DNA from: Balaenoptera acutorostrata
Taxonomy: Eukaryota; Chordata; Mammalia; Artiodactyla; Balaenopteridae
Assembly (NCBI RefSeq): GCF_949987535.1
Contig: NC_080079.1
Coordinates: forward strand, 58,645,613 to 58,709,612
Reading direction: 5' to 3'
DNA: 64,000 nt
The notes under the pieces were generated by a model that saw nothing but the letters and a program-made list of their open reading frames with translations, was not told where the DNA came from and made no database searches. Shown here piece by piece: positions 51,401-63,820 of the stretch. The first letter of the stretch is position 1; every line of letters starts with the position of its first letter. The translations under genes were made by a program, and so were the position numbers.

Positions 51401-53450
51401 TTCTCTTCTGCTACAGCATTTGATTAAATTTTTTTCAAAACAATTTATCTACAGCGAAACAAAAAATCATCTTCGTTTCCCTCCTCTGTATAAATAACCA
51501 GTCAATATTTCCAGTAAAAGAACTAAGAAGGAAAAAACAAGCAAGTGGTCTGCGAGTTGTACACCAGATCTGGATGCATTTAAAATAACTTTATTTTCAT
51601 GTCTTCAACCGAAGACTGTTTTGCCTTTCTCGACTTCGACGACTGCTGTTTGGGGTGTCTGGGCAATCCCACCATGCCTTCTAAATTCTTCTGATTCAAA
51701 TGCTATAGTGGAACTTTTTCTTTTTTCTTTTTTCTTTTTTTTCATAAAAGCTAAGCTCAGGAATGATGTCCCACGCATTGAACAGGGCTGGGGCTGCATG
51801 ATGATGATCTGAACAACTGACTAGCTAGGATGCTAAAAGAACATGTCGCTAAAAGTGTGAGCCACGATTACAGGAATGGAGTTGCTGCTGAAGGGATCTC
51901 TCATTCATCTGCCCCAGTGCCTGTTCCTCACAATCATAATGTTACCCCTGCTTGACAAATAGACTGGCACGTCTTAAAGGTCTTAGAACAGGACTTGACC
52001 CACTGGAGAGATTTAAACCCCTCTTGCTGGTGACTGTAACATTCAAAACCACTAGCCATATTTTAAAATAAGAGTGCAACCATTTCTCCACTAAGGAAAA
52101 AAAAAAAAAAAAAAAAACGATGGGGGAAAAATGACTTTCACAATGGAAGGTGTGGGCACAGGGAATAACACCTCTCCAGTTCAGCTGACTATTTGGCTGT
52201 GATGCTTGGAATCAACGTGAATTCTTCTCCCATCTTGCAAAAGGAGCAGGCAGGTTCATGCTAAGGATAAACCAAGATGTTTGCCTGCTGTAGCACCAAA
52301 ATGAGGTACAAAAAGCTTCTCTTGTACTGAAATATAAATTGGCTTGAAGGGTGAAGGTGCAGGGCCTTGAGAACTATCACAGTGATGTCCAACAAGGTCT
52401 GTACGTTAGCACTCAAGTTGGATTCCCAGGCAGTGCGGAACCTATGATATTAGCTTGAGAGGAACTCTCAGTGCCTCGCGCAGATCTTAGTAAGATATTT
52501 TATGTGGGATCTATGCTCTCATTTCATGTTTTGTAATTTTTCATCTATTTTTGGCCGATATTTTCTATATAAGAAAAAAATATGGTTAACCAATAGCCCG
52601 ATAACTTTCTGAATTTTTGGCGGGGGGAGAGAAGAGCAGATGCGATTTTCAGATTCTCTCAGCTTCAAGCAGAAAATACACCCATAAGTAGCTAAATGCA
52701 TTGCAGTAGACCAACATCTCATATGCTTTGGGTGATTTCTTATTTGTGAAACTGCCTTTAATGTCAAATAGGCAGCGTTAGCCTTGAGGAGCTGCATTTC
52801 TTATATGGACAGATTTGGGTATTTGCTCTGTCAAGAGTAAATTTAAATTCCTGTGGGCATCATGTAAACTCACTCTGGGGAAGTTCGGCAGAGGCATCCT
52901 CAGATTCTATATCAACACGTAATCGTTTCATATCTAATTGGATGAAAGCTTGTCCCAGCCTCTGCCTAATGCCCAGAAATGGACGGAAATTAGAAAGCCT
53001 ACATACTAGATATTTTTGCATCTTGCAAAAACCATTTATTGTATGCAATAAGCAATTAATTGATTGGCTGTGTGTATATTTTGTCCTCCTGTATTAATTG
53101 TGCCAGGGGAAAAAATGTTGGTTGCATTTTTGCTGTCTCTAATGTGTGCTGCTTCTCATCCAACAAGCCGATTGTCATCAGCCATGTCCTTTCCCGTGGT
53201 CACCCGCTTTACCCAGGGTAGGAAAATAATATGCAACAGCCTTGGGGGACTCTACAGGCAATTGATATTTTCTCTGCTTTTTCCAATGTACAACCAAAGT
53301 GTTACCAACAGTTCTCTCTGCATTTTTTTTCTGGGTCAAGACTGTTAATGTGAACTAAGACCTGTGTTCAATCCCTTCAGCTCCCTTCCAGCTGCCTTGC
53401 TGTGTGTGACCTTGCCATTAACTACCGCTCTTCCTCTCGTCCCATCCAAC

Positions 53451-53461
53451 CCCATGGTTAT
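53451..53461 (+). promoter_or_regulatory. CaRRE1-like splicing element in the STREX 3' splice site
   Basis: The sequence cccatggttat, two bases before the intron AG ends, matches 10 of 11 positions of the CaMKIV-responsive RNA element consensus CACATNRTTAT as I remember it. The single difference is C for A at position 2. In rodents such an element in this same place represses STREX on depolarisation. Position and match are seen here; function is inferred. Confidence 0.65.
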
Positions 53462-53463
53462 AG

Positions 53464-53637
53464 CCAAGATGTCCATCTACAAGAGAATGAGACGGGCATG
53501 TTGTTTTGATTGCGGACGTTCTGAGCGTGACTGCTCGTGCATGTCAGGCCGTGTGCGTGGTAACGTGGACACCCTTGAGAGAGCCTTCCCACTTTCTTCT
53601 GTCTCTGTTAATGATTGCTCCACCACTTTCCGTGCCT
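53464..53637 (+). CDS. KCNMA1: KCNMA1 STREX alternative exon (stress-axis regulated)
   Basis: A 174-nt cassette exon adding 58 codons in frame at the C-terminal splice site, just after CGCKR. With the preceding C it begins Pro-Lys-Met-Ser. Key parts in order are PKMSIYKRMRR (basic, with the Ser known as a PKA target), ACCFDCG (the adjacent cysteines known to be palmitoylated), RSERDCSCMSG, VRGNVDTLER and AFPLSSVSVNDC, ending in STTFRA plus one base. In other mammals STREX raises Ca2+ sensitivity, tethers the linker to the membrane, and makes PKA inhibitory. The acceptor is weak (ccaaccccatggttatag) and the donor gtaagt strong, which fits a regulated cassette. From memory the human exon has STSFRAF, so Thr here would be a substitution. 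A TGCATG motif lies inside the exon at 53538-53543. Confidence 0.96.
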
Positions 53638-53960
53638 GTAAGTTTAACCCCAACACATACAGTTCCATGTCTGTGCTGTCTGTGGCATCACCCCCGTCTC
53701 GTGTCGTGCCCTGTGGTGCTGTGAGTCAGTCGGGCTGATGTTTTCCTCCCAGTGTATGTGGTGATGTGTTGCCCTCGCTGCCTGTGTCACTGTGTACGTG
53801 CCGGGGAGGCCTCCCTCCCTATTCTGTGAACGTGTTGTGTTTCTTGTAAGAGCGTGCAGGCTGTGATATTATAATCCAGTGATATTATTCCTCTCTCCTT
53901 TAAATAAATATGCTTGGAAATTAATGTGAAAGCACATCAAACACTATATTGATACAGAGA

Positions 53961-53966
53961 TGCATG
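53961..53966 (+). promoter_or_regulatory. TGCATG, Rbfox-type motif
   Basis: One tgcatg lies 324 nt past the STREX donor, within the range where RBFOX proteins usually enhance inclusion of the upstream exon. One hexamer is expected by chance every few kb, so this is only suggestive. Confidence 0.3.
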
Positions 53967-54125
53967 GAAATGTATATCTTACTATTTGGGGAAAGGGGTT
54001 AGACATCGGATTGGGTCGAAAGGAGGAAGGAAAACGGTGTAGAGAGAACAAGCCAACTCTGGCATGAAATTGCTTTTACTGAGCTTAGATGCTTTCCAAA
54101 ATACAACAGGGTTTCAATGCAGATG

Positions 54126-54127
<2 letters not shown>

Positions 54128-54166
<39 letters not shown>
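54128..54166. repeat. T39 homopolymer
   Basis: Thirty-nine consecutive T, 490 nt after STREX. No target-site duplication or SINE/LINE body was found on either side. In the pre-mRNA it is a long U tract. Confidence 0.95.
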
Positions 54167-54169
<3 letters not shown>

Positions 54170-57100
54170 GTGTCCCCCTAACCTGTATCTCATTCCTCCA
54201 GTGCCAGATTGCCTACTATGCTCTGAAAAAGAATCTGCCAACCTATGCTGGTTTCTAGAGCTTCCCCTCAAAAAGATGACTCATTCAAAGGATCAGTCCA
54301 TTAATATCTTTCATTTTTTTCTAGAAATATAGCCCCCTGTTTCAGGTATCTTGTAGCAATTGTGATTCCAAATAACAACAAAAATCATAAGCCGAGAAGC
54401 ATCGTGGTTTCCTTGAGTCCATCGTGCAGCCTTGGGGTCAGTCTTTGTCCCCCGCAAGTTCAGAGGTGTTCAGGAGTCTCTCAGGGTCTTGCAGTGGCAG
54501 CTGGCGAGGCTGAGCTACACCAGATTCCCGAGCACCTTTCCCTCCCCCCCAACACTATCCTTGTCTTCAGCATGGACTTTGCTTGTGTTTTACTGATATG
54601 GTACGTGGGTGATGCTACTGAAAGCTCCAGCTTGTTCACTGAGGGACCTCTTCTAAGGGCAGAAGAGGTTGTGCTTTGCTTGAGGACTTGGATACCTTAA
54701 AGTATGGCTGTCACCTTATTTTCACATTTTTGGTAGCATGGGCGGTAGAAGACAGTCCGTCTGTGTTCATCCCTTCCTCTCGAAAGCACCCACCACGTGT
54801 GTTGGTAACCATATTATCCGTTCTCTTTTCTTCCAAGTGCCCAGAGCTGGTTGAACTAAATTTTCACCAGCAGCAGTTAATTTATACTGGCAACAAGGAG
54901 GGAAAAGAGCCTGCCGTCCCAGCATGGTGTGCTTGTGTGGCAGTGATCTACGGGGCGTCCAGGGCTGAGGGAGCCCTCGCGTTACTGTATGCAGTGGAGT
55001 GTGCCACGCCCAGTGCTGACGTTTGAAACTACGGTTCAGGTCTGAGACATTATTGTGCTTGGAGCGGTCTTAGAGGCATTTGGAAAAGTTCGATCTAGGA
55101 CCAGAGAATCATCATCGTCTCTGATTTATGATTCACTGCTCCATCAGAGCAGTGCCAAGGGACAGGATTCACTTTTTAAAGTGATACTGAATAGATGTGA
55201 TGTTGAGAGGGATTTTGGACTGTCCCATCATATTGGCCTAAAATCCTAGGAAGGAAATTTCCTTTAAATCTTTCTTGCACATGCCATCGTACATGCCCTT
55301 ACTCCTTTATTCTCATCACAGTTCTGTCTGGTTCATGTGACACCACCAAGGTGAACTCGGTCACAACCATACAAAGAATTTGTTTGTCTATGATGTATGG
55401 CAAGACACCAGGTTCAAAGACAGGAGCTGGGGAGGAGGAGTGGAGGGGTGAGCTGTGGTGGCCCAGTTTGGCCACATCTCTTTGATTGATGGTGGTGAAT
55501 GTAAGCACCAGCCCCCTCGGTTACCCATCTAAGGCCCAACTTCTACTTTCACATAACCGCTAGGCTCTAAAACCTTGGCCAGAGATCCAGTGGAGAAAAG
55601 GAAGGAGCCACTCAGGCTCTAAACTAAGGTCTGTGGTCATGTCTTGGCACCGGCCACCCATACCAATCACAGCAAATCTCTGTCCCCTACGTGAGGCCCA
55701 TGATACCCAGTGTGTGCAATTTCCATCTTATCCAGGAGAAACCATAATTGGAGGGATTTCTCAGCTCTGCAATTTAATCCAAGTGTTGATGGAGGCCAGG
55801 AGGAGAAAAACTTGGGGTGGGATGGTCCCGTCTTCTCAGAAACATCCTGGGCATGAGACTGCTGTCTTTCTACCCCTCCAGCATCAGCTCCACCGTGGAA
55901 AATGTGGAGCTTTGGGCTGTGTGTCGAAGGCGTAACTGGTACTGACAGCTTGGGGGGGGTGGGGTTTGCCTCCTCTGTTTTCATCAGTCTCCCCGCCGTC
56001 GTCACTCCGTCAAACAAAAGCAGATTTCATCCATCCCTGTGTGAGTCCACTCACCTTTGACCATTAATAATAAGTTAGAAAAATCCATTCCAATTTGAGC
56101 CCCTTCGTGGGCCCACATAAGCCCTTCTTCTCCAATTAAAGAATGTCTACGTCTACGCAGAATTCCTCTGGCAGAGCTCCAATAGCAATCCCCGGGCTTC
56201 CCTCGCTGGTGGTGGGGTTGGGTGGTGCCCATTGGACAGAGCTGGTTGCCTCAAAGAGCAGTGGTGAGAGTGGGCTTTTCATTAAATATGAGCAGATGTG
56301 AAACGTAGAGGGTTTGACAATTAGAAATGGCAGGAGAAGGGCCCTTGAATCAAAGTGAGGTCAGATGGGCGGATCAGATTACTTCTCTTACATTCTTTAG
56401 TTGTTCTGAAAATCATTTTGAATTAGTGTCAGCGGAGCCGTGATGGGTTTTGCCCTTTGTCTTTTATGCTGGGGCTGTATTGTTTCCCAAGACACTCATT
56501 AAAGGTCATTATATTATTACAGAGCTTGCTTTGGTCGCAGTTTCCCAGTTGAGCCGGTGTGCTCTGGGGACTGTCCGATTCCTTCTCTTTTGCCTTTCGT
56601 CTACCTCTTTACTATTTTTTTTTTTTTTTTTCTTATAAGGGGAAAGATTTCCGTTTTCGAGGGACGGTAAATTGAAACACAAAGTCCCATTATGTGTTTT
56701 CTGAAGTGGGAAGAGAAGTAGCCAGTTCCCAGAGGAGTGGCAATATATTAAAAGTGTTCACACAGTCTTAGAACTCTGCTTCCTAACAGCAAGCCCTGCC
56801 TGCTCCTGCTCCGTGTACCTCTCCTTGGAGGTGTGGCCCATTACACCATTCCCCTTGCTGCTAAGTCACATACTTTTCTAACGGTTGTCTCCTTCTGATG
56901 AACTCATGGGATGTCAGGCCACACTGTGCTGACAAAAAGATTTGCAGAGAAGGGGAGGACTCCTTTACAGAAGACTTAAAAAGCAGTAAGAGAAGTAACG
57001 CAAAGAGTGACCAGTAAGGACTCATCACGAGGCTATTCTATTTTTGGCAAGACTGAATCATTCAATATGGTGGGCTAGAATTGGTGTGCAGAGCATCATT

Positions 57101-58341
57101 TTTGGATCGTTCCAATTTTGTTTCCACTTTGGATGATCCTGGGCAAAAGTACCAGCTCTCTTAGAAGACGCTAAGATGGTACGGGCCCCAGACTTTCCAC
57201 AAGTAGCTATGTTCTAATACTGTCAAACATAAAAAATATATGGCTAGCAACATCCATACAGCCGTCAATATAGATTGAGGTTCTAATCTGTTCCACTTCC
57301 CCTCCATATAATTTTGTAAAATAGTACCTTTTCTCTGTTCAGAATTTATTCTTGTTATTTCAGTCTTGCTCGATATCTGATTGCTAAGTCTAATAGAAAG
57401 GGGACAATTAAAATTATGATGCAGTGACAACATAAGACCCTATTGATTCAGACCTGCTGAGGACTGCCTGACATGATGCTGGTCACAAACCCTCAGTAAC
57501 CCTGACATGAACAAATTAATCATGTGCTCGAAGAGAAACAGATCTTTAAACTTGTACTTGGAGATAGTTTTAGCCAAAGGACATGTGGGATCACTCACAC
57601 CAACCTTTCAATTTACTAATAGTTTAAACCTGCACAATTACATACACCCACTTGCAAACTACTGTAGCTAATTTTAAGTGGTGCACGACTTTTCTTTCGG
57701 GTGTAAATATAATACAAGGAGGCATTCAACTCCAGTGGTTCGGTCGAGAGGAGAAGTCCGATACGATTAGGTTGAAGGGAGACATACCAAAATCAGTTTA
57801 GTGTAATCTTGAGTCTTGTCCGATAATAAGCAAAAATCAGCTTATCCCGAGTAGCCTTTGGTTTGTACAGGCAGAGAATTAACATTGTCAATAGAACTAA
57901 AGTCACTCTACTAAACTAATGGCATCTCGAAGTATGTAAAATCAGATACTGGGGCAGGGAGTGCAAATAGCTCTAGGAAAGTGTCTCTAATAGGACACAC
58001 CCTGTGCTGACAGTCTCCAGTGCCTGTTGCAGGGAGATTTAATTTAATAAGCTGCCTTTAAAAATCAACAGCCCATAATAATCTCAGTCCTTTTCTGTAG
58101 GTATAGTTTTGGGCGACTTTCTCAAGCTCCCCAGTCCTAAATTTTATTTGTTTATTTTACTCTGGACCTTAAAAACAAAGACTCTCCCCACTACCACCAT
58201 CAGTGATAGAAAGTAAGAAAACAGATAGGCAAAGCACACTCAGCCCAAATCAATTTAATCATTGTTCTCCCTGTAGTTTTTAAAGCCTATTCATTCTGGG
58301 TCTGCAGTTTCTCCCATTTTCTCATGCTTACTGGTGCAGTA

Positions 58342-58511
<170 letters not shown>

Positions 58512-60689
58512 TATCCATTTACTGCTGCTAACACTAAAGCACCCTTTGGATTCTACCCTAGCTCTTTAGCTACATGTGTCCTGATTTGGCCATTTGCACT
58601 TCATTGCAGGAAGTGAAAACAGGAAGGCAACTTGGCCTAGGCAACCATTTAATCATTCCATGAGTAATGGACCTGGGAGGGCATCTCAGAGCACTTTTGT
58701 TGTTAGAAGGCAAGGCTACAGAAGCCAGTGCCTCTCCTTTGATTTTCTGGTAGCCACATTCAGCAGCGGGGTGACACGAAGCACGATGCCTTCCTACTTG
58801 CTTATATGGTGGTCAGCTCATTGTAAGGCAGCCATCATGCTTGAACAAAGTTTCCTTTGAAAAGAATCCTTTTAATTGCCCATCTCTAAAGAGCTCCAAA
58901 CAAACCATGTTTTTATTCATAATAAATAACTGGGTTTTTTTCAGTCTAGTGTCAGGTGAAGTAATTGACTTGCATTTTGAGACCCCGTTGTACTCTCTTC
59001 CTCCTCCAAAATAGTTGAATTCTTTAAGATAAATATGCTGTGAAGAGGTACCACATGCAGATGAAAGAGAAAGGGAAAAGTAGGCAAACAACAACCAACT
59101 TTTCACAAGAAGTCCTTTGAAGCAGAGCTGGGAGACAAGAAGTAGAAAAGTCGGAAAGAGGAAAGGGTGCTCTGTGTTTACCCCCGTCACTTGGACACCT
59201 CCCTCCCCAGGGATATGATGCTTTAATAAGTGACTGGTCTCCTCAAGGACGAACCAGAAAAGATGTTGGCATGCCACAAGTAAGCTAGGCAGAAGTCCTT
59301 ATGCAAGGTGACATGGAAATTATGTTTGCATTTTTATTTCAGGACAGTGGCCAGTTGTCACCATACTCACCCTGACAGCTCCTACCACCAGGCAGTGGAC
59401 TCTGCCTCTTACCTCCGTGGAGGAGGGGAGAAGTGGCCAGTTAGCTCTCCATCCCCCCCACCCCCTGCTATCTCAGGCGACAGATGCCAGGGCCAGCCCG
59501 CCTTTCACTTGAGCTTTCTTGTCAAGGCTGTGCCTTGAGCCCAAATCCTGACCTTTACTGTATGAAATAAAGTACTGATGAACAAGCAGAGGTTTAGAAT
59601 TAGAGCAGGCTTGGAGCAAATGTCAAGTCCATCTCTGCTTCCCTCCTCCACCTGCACCAGGAGCCTGGATTAGACCCAGGCTGGAGTTTGCAGCGCCTTA
59701 GGCTTTATGGGTCTGGGGAGACATAACTTATTAACAAAGAGTTATTAAATTTTTATCAATTTTACAACACAATGTAAATGCCTCCCATGAATCTACATTG
59801 TATTCATTATCATTTAAAACGTTAATTAAGTCAAAGTTGCATTTAATTTCTCTCTAAATGGGCCTTTGGGAAGAGGCTTTTAGAAACATCTGTGGGAGCG
59901 TGCAGCTCGTAGAGACAGGGAATCAGGACATTCCCGCATTCAGGACAGCGCCCTGAGTTGATTGCTATCGCGTGTCTGTGGCTAATTTGTTGTGATGCGC
60001 TGGGGCATTGTCTTGAATTAGCATCAGACCAACGATGGTGTAAAGCCATCGGAGAGAGGCTTGCAGGGCGGCGGCCCAGGCTGCACCGCATCCTGCTTCC
60101 AAATCCCATCCAGACGGAAATGAGCAGTTGATCGGCAGCGTTCTGGTCTCAATCAGACCTGGGGGTCCTCCCTTCTCATACGGTGCCCATCATTTCAGTT
60201 GGGTGCTCCTTGATCTGAGATGGACATTTGTCATCTGGCCCAACAAATGTAGGACATTTGCCAGCGTGCTTACAGGCAAGTTCTCAGTGCTTGGGATCTT
60301 TGATGCGCATTTAAGCCTAGAAGCGATGGAGCACAGAACAGCGTAAATGGGAACCGTTTTCCGAATAGAGTGGATGTAGAGATTATAAACAGGTCATACG
60401 CATTGGTGAGGAGGAAAGAAGAGTGAAGCCTACTAAGATTTGCTGAAAAATTGCTTTCCTCTTCTGAGGCGAGGTTGACACCTCTGCTGTTAGTGTGTGT
60501 GTATTCCTAGGAACCGAGGCTTATGTGGTGGTGCTGGGAAATGGCCAACTGCTTAACTTGCATTCACGTTAAGACTAGACTTAGTGTCTACTCTTACTGT
60601 ATGCAGGGGACTCTGCCAGCCCTGCAAGGGGGTGTGTGTATGTGGATACGTGTATGTTAGTTACTGTTGTTATTGTCAAATTGAACCCA

Positions 60690-60910
60690 CACGTAGCATT
60701 TGCTGCATTGCAGGCACTGCTCTGTGCCCTGTACAGATATTACTTAATCCTTACCATGGGGTAGGTAATAACTGTTATTTGCCGTTGAGGCAGCTGTAAA
60801 CTGAGGTATCTGTGCATTGACAGATGAGGCAACTGAGGCACAGAGACGTTAAGTGACTTGCCAAGGGTCACATAGCGAGTCAGTGGTGGGGCTGGCATTT
60901 GAGGATAGGC
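60690..60910 (-). repeat. MIR SINE relic with inner duplication
   Basis: 'catttgctgcattgcaggcactgctctgtgccctgtacagatattacttaatccttacc', 'gatgaggcaactgaggcacagagacgttaagtgacttgccaagggtcacatagcgagtcagtggtggggctggcatttgagg'. The block gaggca-ctg-aaactgagg near 60787 appears again near 60827. Confidence 0.87.
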
Positions 60911-61059
60911 TGGACAGTTGGTTCTTCAGTCTAGGGAGCAAACTGAGTCACTCATTTCCTTACTCAGTTGAAGAAGATGGGTATGTCGGTCTGTCTCCAA
61001 GGAAGGAGAAGAAAGACGAGGATTCCAGTCCTGAGAGCTGGAGACAGCGTGGGGGGCGT

Positions 61060-61500
61060 TGTGAGAGAGGGGGGCGAAGTGCTTGGCAGTGCAAAGGCCC
61101 AGAGGTCACCTCCTGTTGGTCAGCCGAGGAAAGGTCCCACAGGAGAGGACAGTTCAGATGTGCCTTGGAGGATGGGAGGCAAAAGGGTGTCCTGCCTGAC
61201 AGCACGAGAGAGGGCATGGCAGTGGAGGGGGGCGCCGAGGGCCGGAGCCTCCTGTCTAACAGCTGGTCACCCAGTTTGGCTGGAGCTTAAGACCTGTGCC
61301 TGGGAGCGAGGGGAGAGGAGCCTTGAAGGTGAGCAGGGCCCTGTTATGGCACTGTATTCACACGTAATACAATAGAAAGCATTCAAGGGATTTGATCAGG
61401 GGAATGAGCCACAGAGGCTTTGTTTTGGGAGGACTTCAATGGCGGCTCCGGGAAGAGGGGCTGGAGCTGAGGGCCTTGGGAGCCAGCCTGTGAGGGTGGA
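61060..61500 (-). repeat. L2 LINE relic
   Basis: 'tggcagtgcaaaggcccagagg', 'gtgagcagggccctgttatgg' and 'gaaagcattcaagggatttgatcaggggaatgagccacagaggctttg' are reversed L2 landmarks. Diverged. Confidence 0.6.
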
Positions 61501-61510
61501 GAAGACCAGC

Positions 61511-61541
61511 GGGGGGCTGGGTTGGGGGGGCTGGGGTGGGG
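61511..61541 (+). other. Strong G-quadruplex pattern
   Basis: Runs of 6, 3, 7, 4 and 4 G are separated by CT, TT, CT and T. This is one of the densest G-run clusters in the window and is on the sense strand, so also in the pre-mRNA. Short loops favour a stable fold. Confidence 0.75.
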
Positions 61542-62601
61542 CATGTGCTAGGAGGAGGCAGGAGTGAGCTGCTCCGAGAAGCCTGGGAAGGAAGACGATC
61601 TAACGGCCTCTAGGACTCCCAGCTGAAGCACATTATCCAAATACAATTCCAAGAAGTTAAAATCATTTTAAAGAAATTTTAATTGATGGCGCTGAAGCGG
61701 TTGAATTCCATTAGTTAAATTTCTTGAGCTTAATTCTCCCCAGCTGACTCAGCAGTCATTGTGCTTCCCATTTGGGCTCCGTGGAGTCGTTGTCTTATTG
61801 GAGAATTTCCTGAGATCTTGGCTGGGCCTGGAGACATACTGGACCGTCTCCACTGCCTCTGGTCTTGGGGATCCACTCCATCTATTTTTTGAACCAGTAT
61901 TTCTTCTTCTTCCCTTACCAGCCTCTGCGTTTCCAACAAGACCCACATCTTGAGTGTGTTGATGGGGGCAGAGCCAGGCAGCTCTGAATCGCTGGCATGA
62001 ATGGCCTTGAACCAGGCTGGGCGGCAGAAACAAAGCAACGAGGGCCACCAGCTGGGGCATGTGGCCAGCCCTGAGGGTCGTGGCTCGAGCTGCCTGTGGT
62101 GGCTTCAGTTAGAGCTCCCGGGAATTCTTTTTTAAATCCCTGTGTATGGCAAGGTGACTTTTTCCTCCCATCTTTCTCAGGGAGACAGCATGTCTCCTTC
62201 CATCTGTGGAGGGAGAAAAATAATAAAGTGCTTCACATCCCATTCACTGAAAATCCGCTGTTGTTTCCAACCAGCATCGGACTCTGGTAGAAATACAAAA
62301 CACATTTCCTGTGAAGTACGGCCGCACAAAATCCGAGGAAGTCGTGTGGCATTTCTAAGTACCGTGGAGCAATTTTCTTTTCCTTTTTATTTCTCTGTGC
62401 ACAAGAATTTGATCTGCGTTCATTGTGTCTGTATGTCAGCACCCATGACTGGAGATTTATGCACACCTTTGACCCCAGAGGGTCATTGAAACAGCACAGA
62501 AAAGCACGTGAGTCCTGAGCTCCCTCGAAGTGGGGGAGCGTGTGTGCTGAGAATGCCAACTCCTGGCATTCTCTCTGAGCTTTTCTCCTGAACCAACATT
62601 C

Positions 62602-62727
62602 TTTTTTTTTTTTTTTTTGGCCACCTTGCACAGCTTGTGGGATTTTAGTTCCCTGACCAGGGATTAAACCCGTGCCCCCTACAGTGGGAGCACGGAGTTC
62701 CTAACCCCTGGACTACCGGGGAAGTCC
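62602..62727 (-). mobile_element. Short tRNA-derived SINE fragment
   Basis: A T17 tract followed by ggccaccttgcacagcttgtggg, B-box region aggattaaacccgtg and the head ctaccggggaagtcc. It is the short form or a truncation of the same tRNA-derived SINE superfamily, more diverged than the full-length copies. No target-site duplication is recognisable. Confidence 0.82.
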
Positions 62728-62983
62728 ATCATGTTGAATTACCTAGGTAATCAAGGAATCCTCCATCCTTACATTTGCTTACCAGAGTGTTGCTTCCCTA
62801 GCCAAACACCTTTCCAAGGGGAATCTAACTGGGCAGAAACAAGTTCAGCATTGTCAGACCCACACAGCTGAAATTTCAGAGAGCATCGAAAAGACCTTTT
62901 TATAAATAGTCAGTGCCTGGTTTGCAGAGAGCTTCTAGACAAGCCCGTAGATTTTTTTTTTTTCTGAGGAGACATTCTTCTGA

Positions 62984-63007
62984 TCCCCAGCTCAGATGAG
63001 CTGGGGA
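62984..63007. repeat. Perfect 11-bp inverted repeat
   Basis: tccccagctca at 62984-62994, loop ga, and tgagctgggga at 62997-63007. It overlaps an AG preceded by pyrimidines that looks like a splice acceptor. Confidence 0.9.
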
Positions 63008-63713
63008 AAAGGTCTGAAGATTCCAAAGTGGCCTCTTCCTTCTCTGACCATTTCATCTGGTCATCCGCGGAAGGAGCTGTCCTCCCACAACCAAGGGAAA
63101 TAGCAAGAGAAAGATTCTTCTGGCCTCGTGGAGTAAAGCTGAAAGCCCTGCTTTTATCCCGTTCAACATGGCAGGGTGAGTACCACCAAATACTCCAAAA
63201 GCAACAGAGAAAACCCTGTGCAAACTCAGAGTGGGAGCTCTTGAGGCAGGTCCGCGTCAGGGATGATCAGCTGCGCTGAACGACTTTGAAATGAACTGAG
63301 AAAGACTGCTCCTCAGAGCTGAAGCCACACAAGATGGTACCTGCAAGGGCTGTCTTCTGGGAGTGGAGCTGACTGCTTGCCTTAATGTGATCTTCCTTTT
63401 GGCCCTTGCCAGCTTTCTGGGCTGGAGCCAGTTGGATTGCACTCAGTCAAGAAAAGACCTGGGGGCTGCCTGCCTTCCCTCCAAGGCCAGAAATGTACTA
63501 TGCTAGAATCCTTGGCTGGGCTTTGTATGTTGGCAAGAATACCTGAGTAGGAAGTGGCCTGAAGGATTCCAGCTCAGTAAATATTTGATGAGTGAAAGAA
63601 TGAATAAATGAAGGGATTCTCAGCCATTAGTTAAAGGGATAGATGGTCAGCCAGAAGCAGGATGGCCCCGGATCTGTGAAGTTTCCTAAAACTTTCTAAG
63701 CCGCTTACAATAT

Positions 63714-63820
63714 AGTGTGTGTGTAGATATAGATAGAAATATAAAGATGTACATATAGATACAGAAATATATATAGATATAGATACAGATATATAGATAT
63801 ATATATATAGTGTGTGTGAG
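63714..63820. repeat. (GATA)/(TATAGA)n microsatellite between two GT tracts
   Basis: Irregular atagata units with flanking gtgtgtgtgt on both sides. Simple sequence that explains the open frames rich in Tyr/Ile here. Confidence 0.88.

Noticed and set aside
53364..53738. 124-residue open frame taken as a separate gene
   Set aside because: The middle is the STREX exon; the ends are simply intron sequence that happens to stay open.
62991..63175. Possible cassette exon with acceptor ctgatccccag and donor gggtgagta
   Set aside because: In the phase required after ...CGCKR it meets a TAG after about 36 codons, and I know no such KCNMA1 exon. At best a poison exon; not supported.
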